Positions 9,085 to 16,179 of a stretch of DNA of 64,000 nt are shown here, piece after piece; positions within the stretch are counted from its first letter, which is position 1, and each line of letters begins with the position of its first letter. The translations under genes and the position numbers were made by a program. This stretch comes from Chryseobacterium gleum (GTDB lineage Bacteria > Bacteroidota > Bacteroidia > Flavobacteriales_D > Crocinitomicaceae). The stretch covers positions 50,093-114,092 of the forward strand of contig CAMDFN010000005.1 of NCBI GenBank assembly GCA_945897565.1, given 5' to 3'. The notes below the pieces were generated by a model that was not told the DNA's origin, searched no databases, and saw nothing but the letters and a program-made list of their open reading frames with translations.

Positions 9085-9915
9085 ATGGCGCTCAAACTCG
9101 TACGCCCGCTTTGTGTTTTTGACCTCGAAACAACCGGTCTTCAAATCACCAAAGACCGCATTGTACAAATCGCAGTAATCAAACTTTTCCCCGACGGACA
9201 CCGCGAAACCTTCAATGAATTGGTCAACCCAGGCCAGCTAATTCCTGAAGAAATAACCGCCATTCATGGCATCAGTAACGAAATGGTTGCCAACGCGCCT
9301 AGTTTTGAGACACTGGCCCCTGGCCTGCTCGATTTTATTGGCGATGCCGACCTCGGAGGTTACAATTCCAATAAATTTGACATTCCGGTTTTGTCCGAAG
9401 AGCTCTTGCGCTGCGGTATCGATTTTGATTTGGGCGCGCGACACTTTGTAGATGTCCAAAATATCTTCCACAAAATGGAACAACGCACCTTAGCTGCGGC
9501 TTATCAGTTTTACTGCGGCAAACAAATTGAAAATGCCCACAATGCGCTTTATGATACCCTTGCAACCCTAGAGGTCTTGCAGGCGCAAACAGAAAAATAC
9601 CCCGACCTCAACAACGATATTGCAGGCCTTGCCAAGTTTTCTACTGTCGGCAACAAGCAAGCCGATTTTGCAGGGCGCTTGGCCATCGATGAAAATCAAG
9701 AGGTTTGCTACAACTTTGGCAAGCACAAAGGCAAAACCGTTGCACAGGTTCTCAAATTAGAGCCAGGCTACTACGGCTGGATGCTCGAGGCCGATTTTCC
9801 GCTCTATACCAAACAAGTCTTGCGCAAAGAAATGGAGCGCATCAAAGCCGGTAATAGTTCACAACAAATCGGCGACAAACTCGAATTATTGAAAAATAAA
9901 TTCAACAAGCCATGA
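9085..9915 (+). CDS. DnaQ-like 3'-5' exonuclease with ExoX-type C-terminal domain
   Basis: 276 residues. The DEDDh exonuclease fold occupies about 8-175: Exo I FDLETTGL with the metal ligands Asp13 and Glu15, then HGISNEMV, Exo II GYNSNKFDIPVL, and Exo III AHNALYDTLAT with the catalytic His and Asp. A second small domain (about 205-250, FGKHKGKTVAQVL and YYGWMLEADFP) resembles the C-terminal domain found in exodeoxyribonuclease X-like proteins. It is therefore a free-standing nuclease for DNA repair or RNA/DNA end trimming rather than a polymerase proofreading subunit. It sits 2 bases after the E2 gene and overlaps the FAH gene by 4 bases (ATGA), so the three are likely one transcript without an obvious pathway link. 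Confidence 0.9.
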   Translation: MALKLVRPLCVFDLETTGLQITKDRIVQIAVIKLFPDGHRETFNELVNPGQLIPEEITAIHGISNEMVANAPSFETLAPGLLDFIGDADLGGYNSNKFDIPVLSEELLRCGIDFDLGARHFVDVQNIFHKMEQRTLAAAYQFYCGKQIENAHNALYDTLATLEVLQAQTEKYPDLNNDIAGLAKFSTVGNKQADFAGRLAIDENQEVCYNFGKHKGKTVAQVLKLEPGYYGWMLEADFPLYTKQVLRKEMERIKAGNSSQQIGDKLELLKNKFNKP

Positions 9916-10520
9916 AAATCATCTGTATTGGTCGCAACTATGCCGACCATGCCAAAGAAATGAAGGCTGCGCTACCCTTAGAGCCACTCTACTTTCTCAA
10001 ACCAGATACCGCCTTACTCAGAGAAGGAGATTTTTATTACCCAACTTTTACCCAAGACCTCCATTTTGAATGTGAGCTTGTGGTGCGCATAGAAAAAGTT
10101 GGCAAGCATATATCACCTGAATTTGCGCATAAATACTATACTCATTTCACGCTTGGCATTGATTTTACTGCCCGCGACATCCAAGAAAACTGCAAAGCAA
10201 ACGGCTTGCCTTGGGAGAAAGCCAAAGGTTTTGACCACAGTGCGCCACTTTCCAATACCTGGATTGAAAAAACACAAATAGACCTTCAAACAGCCGAATT
10301 CAAATTGTTTCAGAACGGCGAGCTCAGACAAACAGGCCACCCTAAAGATTTTATTTTTAGCATCGATACGGTCATTTCTTATGTGTCGCAATACGTAACG
10401 CTCAAAACCGGCGATCTCATTTTTACAGGCACCCCAGCAGGCGTTGGCCCTGTTCAAATTGGAGACGTGCTTCGCGCCCAACTCAATGGACATGAGCTAC
10501 TTGAGTTAAAAATCAGCTGA
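9912..10520 (+). CDS. Fumarylacetoacetate hydrolase (FAH) family protein
   Basis: 202 residues, the short form of the family, which has acylpyruvase, oxaloacetate decarboxylase/tautomerase or related C-C bond activity on 2-oxo acids. Marks: CIGRNYADHAKEM at the N-terminus; the metal-binding glutamates in HFECELVVRI and aspartate in TLGIDFTARDIQ; KAKGFDHSAPL; and DLIFTGTPAGVGPVQIGD near the end. The substrate is not predictable. The start overlaps the exonuclease stop by ATGA. Its TGA stop abuts the stop of the convergent FG-GAP gene with no base between. Confidence 0.9.
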   Translation: MKIICIGRNYADHAKEMKAALPLEPLYFLKPDTALLREGDFYYPTFTQDLHFECELVVRIEKVGKHISPEFAHKYYTHFTLGIDFTARDIQENCKANGLPWEKAKGFDHSAPLSNTWIEKTQIDLQTAEFKLFQNGELRQTGHPKDFIFSIDTVISYVSQYVTLKTGDLIFTGTPAGVGPVQIGDVLRAQLNGHELLELKIS

Positions 10521-12728
10521 TCAATTTTTGATGAGCAGCGCGTTTTGGCCGTTTGCTAAGCGTAAAAAATAGGATCCGGACGCTAAAGAGGAAAGATCAA
10601 GCGTGAAATCTTGAGACATTTCTTTGATCATTCGTATATTTTGTCCGGTAACTGTGAATAAAGCACCCGAGCAAGTACCTTGAATGCCAGAAATTGTCAC
10701 ATTGGCATTGGTAGGATTCGGATAAACTTGAAGTGGCGCAAACTGAATAGCTTCTAAACTCAGGTCAGAACCAGGTTCGTTTTCGAGTAAAAATAAACCC
10801 CCAGCATCTTGCCCAACAAATAGCTCTAGGTGCTCGTCGTTGTCTAGATTGCCGATAGCGGCTGCAGCATAAGCGCCAATTTGGGCACTTAAACCCAGGA
10901 AATCTGCACTGCGCTCGTGAAAAAGCGCGCTTTGCGAAGTGGTAATGCTGTCATAAAAATGAAGGTGCCCATCGAGTGCCCCCACCAAAAGGTATGTGCT
11001 GTCTTGGAAGCTAAAAAAGTGAGGGACGGCATAGCCATCTGGGCCGTTGCTTTGCACATTTACCCCCCCGAGTTGCGTGGTCACCAAAGTAAAGATGGCC
11101 GCACTTGTTGTGCCGGTGTTCTGATAATAATGAATGGTCCCGCCTTTATGACCAATCAGGAGGTCAAGCAAGCCATCTTGATTGTAATCAAAAAGTTGAG
11201 GTGCTGAAAAAAGCGGTACTTGGATCACTACATTATTGGCATCGGGTAGCGCGTTTGTTTGTAATTGAAACAACGGACTAGAACCCACACTCGTGTTGAC
11301 AAAAAAGGCCAGCTGCCCGTTGTCTCTGCCGAGTATCAAATCGGGCTTGCCATCGGCATTGAGATCGCCCAGGGCAGGTATCAAACGCAGCCCCAAATTG
11401 GCAGTAGACAAATTTAAAAAGTCTTGGTCGACCAATACTAAAGACGGCGCTGTTGCGGTGCCCACATTTTGATAATAGGCCAAGCGCGCTTCTTTATTGA
11501 GTACGGGCTTATAGGCAAAGAAGTTGGCCACTAATAAATCGGTAAGGCCATCCTGATTGACATCGTATAATAGCGGCACTGAACCCAAGCCGTGGTCGAT
11601 CATGTCGCCTTGTAGCCAATCGTTATCTTGGTAGGCAAAAACGGGCACTTGGTTGCTGCCTAAATTTTTGTAGTACCAGACACTGTTCTCGTTTTCAGAG
11701 ACATTATTGGCATTGGGCGCCACGAGCAAGTCTTTCTTTTGATCAAAGTCGATATCGAGATAAAAAGCTGCGGGAAAAAGCTGCACATTGGCCGGTGTGG
11801 TATTGCTCGGAAAATTGTAGTCGGCACTCACCATTGGCGAGTTGGTATTGGGTGCGGTGCCCCCATTCATGAGGCGCACGAGGTTGCCATAGGCTACGTC
11901 GCCGAGTATCAAATCTAAAACACCAGACTGATCGAGGTCTAGGGCCAAAACCGTGGAGCCCGCATGCGCTTTGGCTTGCTCAGTTGCTGGTAGTTCTGGA
12001 TTAGGGACATTCCCATCGGTACAATACGAACTGGTGTCATTTAAAAAAAGTGTATTGCTCGTGACGTCTTCGCGGTATTTGCCCCAGCACCTATTTTTGA
12101 GCATAAAAACCAAAGAATCTGAATGTCCGTAAAGTTCTTGACTTTGATTTTGATGATACTGCAGGTATTCTCCACTAATGTGGTAGGTCAGGATATCCAT
12201 ATCGCCATCGCCCTCGACGTCTACGAGTGCAGGAATATCTGCTCCACTCACATACAAATTAAGGGTTGGACCCGCGTAATTAGAAAGTAAATAAGGACTG
12301 TACGCCTCCCATTGTAGGCCCGTTGCAGCACTTCCTATATTCCTGTAAGCTTGCATACCACCTACTGCATAACCGAAGAGGTCTTTTCTGCCATCGTTGT
12401 CGTAGTCGTAGGTAGTGACGCGGTAATGGAGGTTGGACGGAAAAAACAACTGTGCACGCAAATCGATTTCATAGGTAGGGCCTGCAACTGAGGAGATCTG
12501 TTTAAATACGCGAATTTGATCTGCGCTGCGGTCAAAAACGAGGAGGTCTTCATCGCCATCAAAATCGTAATCTAGGGTAGAAAATTGTGGCGTATTGAAA
12601 CCTCCATCCCAAGCCTTACTTAGGTTTTGCCCATCGGAGACAACGGGAATATAGGCGCTGAAATTAAATTGAAACTGTGCGTGAACACCAAATGTGAAAA
12701 AAATAAATAAGAATGTCCAACTCTTCAT
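10521..12728 (-). CDS. Secreted FG-GAP/VCBS beta-propeller protein with T9SS type A sorting domain
   Basis: 735 residues with a signal peptide (about 1-17, ending VHAQ). The body is a repeat array with about ten Ca-binding FG-GAP-like loops, for example DYDFDGDEDLLVFD, DYDNDGRKDLFGY, DVEGDGDMDILTY, DVNQDGLTDLLVANF, DLNADGKPDLILGRD and DYNQDGLLDLLIG. This fits an integrin-alpha-like beta-propeller. The last about 75 residues (VYPNPTNANVTISG, then LASGSYFLRL) are a Por-secretion/T9SS type A domain, so the protein should cross the outer membrane by T9SS and become surface-bound or released. Possible roles are adhesion or glycan binding; no catalytic domain is visible. It lies 9 bases after the WD40 gene on the same strand. 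Confidence 0.9.
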   Translation of the reverse strand: MKSWTFLFIFFTFGVHAQFQFNFSAYIPVVSDGQNLSKAWDGGFNTPQFSTLDYDFDGDEDLLVFDRSADQIRVFKQISSVAGPTYEIDLRAQLFFPSNLHYRVTTYDYDNDGRKDLFGYAVGGMQAYRNIGSAATGLQWEAYSPYLLSNYAGPTLNLYVSGADIPALVDVEGDGDMDILTYHISGEYLQYHQNQSQELYGHSDSLVFMLKNRCWGKYREDVTSNTLFLNDTSSYCTDGNVPNPELPATEQAKAHAGSTVLALDLDQSGVLDLILGDVAYGNLVRLMNGGTAPNTNSPMVSADYNFPSNTTPANVQLFPAAFYLDIDFDQKKDLLVAPNANNVSENENSVWYYKNLGSNQVPVFAYQDNDWLQGDMIDHGLGSVPLLYDVNQDGLTDLLVANFFAYKPVLNKEARLAYYQNVGTATAPSLVLVDQDFLNLSTANLGLRLIPALGDLNADGKPDLILGRDNGQLAFFVNTSVGSSPLFQLQTNALPDANNVVIQVPLFSAPQLFDYNQDGLLDLLIGHKGGTIHYYQNTGTTSAAIFTLVTTQLGGVNVQSNGPDGYAVPHFFSFQDSTYLLVGALDGHLHFYDSITTSQSALFHERSADFLGLSAQIGAYAAAAIGNLDNDEHLELFVGQDAGGLFLLENEPGSDLSLEAIQFAPLQVYPNPTNANVTISGIQGTCSGALFTVTGQNIRMIKEMSQDFTLDLSSLASGSYFLRLANGQNALLIKN

Positions 12729-12737
12729 GCGCTAAAA

Positions 12738-13649
12738 TTACGGCGTTTTTGCATTGGAAGCATGCCAAATAATGATTCTTTTGTCGTCGCCGGCACTTGC
12801 AAATCCTTTACCCAATAACAATAACGCATTGATGGAATGGCGATGCGCAGCCATATGCACATCAAGCTTCTGACAAATTTGGTCATCCTCTAGAGACCAA
12901 ATTTTGAGGGTCTTATCTCTAGAGGCTGACACGTAGTGCTCATCAGACAATTGGAGTAGCTGGTAGATCGTTCCCAAATGGGCAGGGAAAGCATTTTGCT
13001 TGTCGCCTGCTGCTGTCCACCGCCTGATGAAGGCATCTTTTCCGGCGCTCAACAAATCTCCATTTGGCAAAATACACAGCGCTGTACAGCCCTCATGGTG
13101 TGCATAGACCTGTTGAGTTTCATTGAAAAATGTTGTTTCAACTTTTCTATAATAACCATCTGCACAAGCTACTATAAAATAACTTCCGTCCGGAGCTACC
13201 GCAATTTGACGAATTTTACCGCAAGCAAATGGAAGCGACAACATGAGATTCCAGGTAGCATCCCAAATGAACACATTGCCTTCTGCATCGGCAGTATAAC
13301 GCTGATTTTGTTGGGGATTGTATGCAATGGCAAAGACAGCACTTTGATGCACCTTCAAGTATTTGAGCTCTGCCTTTTGAATGGTGTCTATCAGGTGGAG
13401 GCTGCCATCTGATAAACCAATGATGAGTTGGTTGTAATCGGGCAAGACAAGCATGCTAAACGGCGCTTGCGAACAGCGAATGGCGAAATCATCTTGCAGC
13501 CCTGTGGTTTTGTGCCAGCGCGCTATGAATTTGTCCGACGAAGCCGAGTAAATAAAGTTTGCATCTTGGGAAAGTGCATAAATAGGGCCTTGATGGCCAG
13601 TAATTTGATGGTGTTTGGAATAAAGCGCGAGCGAATTATTCTTGTTCAT
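12738..13649 (-). CDS. WD40 repeat beta-propeller protein
   Basis: 303 residues that divide cleanly into seven blades of about 40 residues, each with the GH...x-D-x-x-[IL]-x-x-W pattern, for example HQGPIYALSQDANFIYSAS, HQSAVFAIAYNPQQ, HEGCTALCILPNGDLLSAG, HLGTIYQLLQL and HRHSINALLLLGKGFASAG. There is no signal peptide, so it is a cytosolic seven-bladed propeller, presumably a protein-interaction scaffold. The start overlaps the end of the ComA-like gene by 14 bases. It therefore belongs to the TPR-ComA-WD40 transcription unit, and two of the three products are pure interaction modules. The specific partner is unknown. Confidence 0.88.
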   Translation of the reverse strand: MNKNNSLALYSKHHQITGHQGPIYALSQDANFIYSASSDKFIARWHKTTGLQDDFAIRCSQAPFSMLVLPDYNQLIIGLSDGSLHLIDTIQKAELKYLKVHQSAVFAIAYNPQQNQRYTADAEGNVFIWDATWNLMLSLPFACGKIRQIAVAPDGSYFIVACADGYYRKVETTFFNETQQVYAHHEGCTALCILPNGDLLSAGKDAFIRRWTAAGDKQNAFPAHLGTIYQLLQLSDEHYVSASRDKTLKIWSLEDDQICQKLDVHMAAHRHSINALLLLGKGFASAGDDKRIIIWHASNAKTP

Positions 13650-14463
13650 CGTCTAGATCGGCATCGGCATCGTCGTTGACCTGTTTGAGGCGGTCTGCGT
13701 AAGATTTTGGAAGGAAATCAAAGAAGGTGTCTCCGCGCAAGCCAAGGCGCAGGCACTCTAAAGGAATGACGTCGTTGGGGGCAATATTGCCTAAATTGAC
13801 TTCTGCACCAAAAAGTTTGATAAACCAAACCTGCTGATTTTTTTGTGGTGCCTCCCAGAGGATATCCTCTGGCTTCACGCTGGCAATAATGCGGTTAATG
13901 AGCATGGAATGCGCAGTGCCATTTGGTCTGAATACACCTACATTACCTGCCTCACGGCCTTCGGCAATGACTTTCCAACTGCCCGCTTCTAATTCCGCTT
14001 TCATGAGGCGAACCCATTTGGCTGGTGAAATGAGGATGCCTGAATCTTTGGATCCTACTTCAGAAAGTACCGTTCTAGATTTAGAAAGCTCATGGATAAG
14101 TTTACACTTTTCATCGTGAGCAATAATGATGGAACCATCGGAGATTTCTGCCAGATCGAGGTCGTATTTATCGAGCATCTGCACATACTCCTTGAACATG
14201 CCACGCGCGTAAAATGCTTCGAAAAGTGTGCCGCCAAAGTAAGGTCGAATGCCTGCTTCTCGGTACATTTTGATCTTCTCGTCGAGCTGACGCGTCACAA
14301 ATGCCGTTCCAAAGCCAAATTTAACGATGTCGGTAAGGTGAGCGGAAGCTTCGATGAAGTGTTCGGTTTCACGCAGACCTAAACCCTTGTCCATCATCAT
14401 GGTAACGCCTTTTTTACGCGGTTTTTCACTGCGTTTGGGGATAAAAGAAAGTTTAAAGTTCAT
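13636..14463 (-). CDS. Phosphosulfolactate synthase (ComA) family protein
   Basis: 275 residues. ComA adds sulfite to phosphoenolpyruvate to give phosphosulfolactate, the first step of archaeal coenzyme M synthesis. The family is also common in Bacteroidota, where its product is not settled. Recognisable marks: KGVTMMMDKGLGL, DIVKFGFGTAFVT, GGTLFEAFYARG, EISDGSIII, LSEVGSKDSG and EAGSWKVIAEGREAGNVGV, with GLRGDTFF near the end, consistent with the TIM-barrel fold. No comB, comC or sulfolactate-processing gene is nearby. It starts 2 bases after the TPR gene ends. The 20-residue acidic C-terminal tail (NDDADADLDDEQE) looks like an addition. Confidence 0.88.
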   Translation of the reverse strand: MNFKLSFIPKRSEKPRKKGVTMMMDKGLGLRETEHFIEASAHLTDIVKFGFGTAFVTRQLDEKIKMYREAGIRPYFGGTLFEAFYARGMFKEYVQMLDKYDLDLAEISDGSIIIAHDEKCKLIHELSKSRTVLSEVGSKDSGILISPAKWVRLMKAELEAGSWKVIAEGREAGNVGVFRPNGTAHSMLINRIIASVKPEDILWEAPQKNQQVWFIKLFGAEVNLGNIAPNDVIPLECLRLGLRGDTFFDFLPKSYADRLKQVNDDADADLDDEQE

Positions 14464-14465
14464 GG

Positions 14466-15863
14466 TTAGTCAGCTAAGTATAAAAAATCGGTGTCGTCGA
14501 GTAGTTTGGGATTGATCTCAAAGATCTGTTTGGTGCTACTCGCGTTTTGTGTGAGGCATTGTTGGTATAAATGCTTTGCTTCGGCAAATTGTCCCATTTG
14601 CCATTTGATATTGATAAGATGTAATTGGGCCTCGAATACCAAAGGGTGGTCTTGGCAAAACTGCAATATGAATTGTTGTGCATTGGCCAAAGAAGTCTCA
14701 GACACAAAGGAAATGTAATCTGAAAGTGCTTCTTGGTCGTCTGGGAGGAGCGCTAAGCTTTTGAGGTAATGAAACTCAGCCTCTGAACGCAGGTCAATTT
14801 TTTGATAAGCCCCAGCCAAAACATGATGAATACCTGAATTTTCGGGGTCGTAATCGAGGGCTTTTTGAATCAGGACAATACCTTCTTTGGTGGAGCCCAT
14901 GAGGTCTTCGACAATTCCTAAACCTAACCAAGCTTCTGGAAGCATGGGTTCGAGATCGATACTGAGCTTGTAATAATGCTTGGAAAGTTCGAGTTCGTCG
15001 AGTTGTTCGTAGGCTTCACCGATATAGCAAAGCGCCATGGCATCGTCGCCGTCGTGCTTCATGCAGATTTCAAAGTGCTCAATCGATTTGTGGTATTTCT
15101 CTATGGAAAGATAGGCATTGCCTAAATTGAAATGCGCAGGGCCAAATTCTTCATTGATGAGAATAGCATATTCATAGGCCCACACTGCACGGTCGTAGTT
15201 TTCTAATTTGCTATAGGCATTGCCAAGGTTGTACCAAGCGGTACTTGAATAAGGTTGCTCGTCAATAAACTTTAGGTAGGCTTCAATAGATGCCTCTGTT
15301 GCGCCAAGGGCGTCATAGCAACGGCCTAATTCATAAAGTGCTGCTTCGTTTTGCTTATTGGCATTTAGCGCTTGCTGCAGGGTGTCAATAGCCTCTTGAT
15401 ATTGCGCAAGACGCTCATATTCGATGGCAATATCGAGGTAGATGTAGTCGTGTTCGGCAGGGTCTGAGTGCTTGAGTGCTAATTTAAAATAGCGAATGGC
15501 TAGTTTGTGCTCGCGCTGTTGGGCGTGGATAGATGCTTTGGTTAAATAAAGTTCTGGGCTGTCAATTTCTTGTTTTTCAAGCTGAACAACACAATCCATG
15601 GCTTCTTGTAACAAGCCCATACCTCCTAATGCCTGCGCTTTGCGCAACTTGAAAAGTGGATTGTATGCAAACTGGTAGATACCAAGCTCAGAGGCGATTT
15701 TTGCCTTATTGAATTGACCTTGAATGAGGTAGTGATCGATGAGGCCTTCGAGACGGTCGCTGTCGATGAACTTGAGCTTTTGACCCTTCAAATGTGCTTC
15801 GAAGTGCTCGATGTCTTCGCTCAAACTGCTATCGTTGTATTCTTCTTCGTCGTCGTCAAACAT
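14466..15863 (-). CDS. Tetratricopeptide repeat protein
   Basis: 465 residues without signal peptide or membrane segment. The N-terminus is strongly acidic (FDDDEEEYNDSS). From about residue 75 onward there are about ten 34-residue TPR units with the expected helix pattern (for example AWYNLGNAYSKLENYDRAVWAYEYAI, AHFNLGNAYLSIEKYHKSIEHFE, AWLGLGIVEDLMGSTKEGI). It is a cytosolic superhelical scaffold. It is the first gene of the TPR-ComA-WD40 unit. In other Flavobacteriia I recall TPR genes next to the ComA-like gene, which would suggest a conserved partnership, but that is memory and not evidence in this window. Confidence 0.9.
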   Translation of the reverse strand: MFDDDEEEYNDSSLSEDIEHFEAHLKGQKLKFIDSDRLEGLIDHYLIQGQFNKAKIASELGIYQFAYNPLFKLRKAQALGGMGLLQEAMDCVVQLEKQEIDSPELYLTKASIHAQQREHKLAIRYFKLALKHSDPAEHDYIYLDIAIEYERLAQYQEAIDTLQQALNANKQNEAALYELGRCYDALGATEASIEAYLKFIDEQPYSSTAWYNLGNAYSKLENYDRAVWAYEYAILINEEFGPAHFNLGNAYLSIEKYHKSIEHFEICMKHDGDDAMALCYIGEAYEQLDELELSKHYYKLSIDLEPMLPEAWLGLGIVEDLMGSTKEGIVLIQKALDYDPENSGIHHVLAGAYQKIDLRSEAEFHYLKSLALLPDDQEALSDYISFVSETSLANAQQFILQFCQDHPLVFEAQLHLINIKWQMGQFAEAKHLYQQCLTQNASSTKQIFEINPKLLDDTDFLYLAD

Positions 15864-15909
15864 AGGACACCATTCTAGGTATAAAATTAGTCCCTTTGTG
15901 TCTTAATGA

Positions 15910-15947
15910 CAACAAATGCTTTTGGCACTTATCAACAAATGCCAAAA
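15910..15947. repeat. Small inverted repeat nested in direct repeats upstream of the TPR gene
   Basis: TTTTGGCA (15920-15927) and TGCCAAAA (15940-15947) form an 8-bp dyad with a 12-base spacer. CAACAAATGC occurs twice in direct orientation (15910-15919 and 15933-15942). The element lies in the 102-base gap between the lipoprotein stop and the TPR start. There is no T-run, so it is not a standard terminator; it could be an operator or processing site. Confidence 0.35.
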
Positions 15948-15965
15948 ATGTTGAAAAGTTCTTGA

Positions 15966-16175
15966 TCAATGCTCGCCGCAATGCACTACATAAGTGTTGC
16001 CAAGGCTATCTGTGAAGGTCCCTAACTCCTCTAAATTGTGGAGGTCGTCACCACAATAAGTGCCCATTTCGACCTCACCTGCTGGCGCATCGTAATGACA
16101 TTCTGCACAATTGTTTTTCCCGCAAGAAAGGGTCAAAAAACCCAAAACTGCTGCACTTAAAATTAGTTTTTTCAT
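15966..16175 (-). CDS. Small cysteine-rich lipoprotein
   Basis: 69 residues. The N-terminal signal (KKLILSAAVLGFLTLSCG) ends in a lipobox-like LTLSC with Cys18 as the lipidated residue, so it should be membrane-anchored. The 50-residue mature part has NNCAECHYD (CxxC plus His), a third Cys in TYCGDD, and a final VVHCGEH. These Cys/His ligands suggest metal binding. It begins 4 bases after the TonB receptor gene ends and is certainly in its operon. I do not recognise a named family. Metal delivery or sensing linked to the receptor is inference. Confidence 0.75.
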   Translation of the reverse strand: MKKLILSAAVLGFLTLSCGKNNCAECHYDAPAGEVEMGTYCGDDLHNLEELGTFTDSLGNTYVVHCGEH

Positions 16176-16179
16176 TGTA

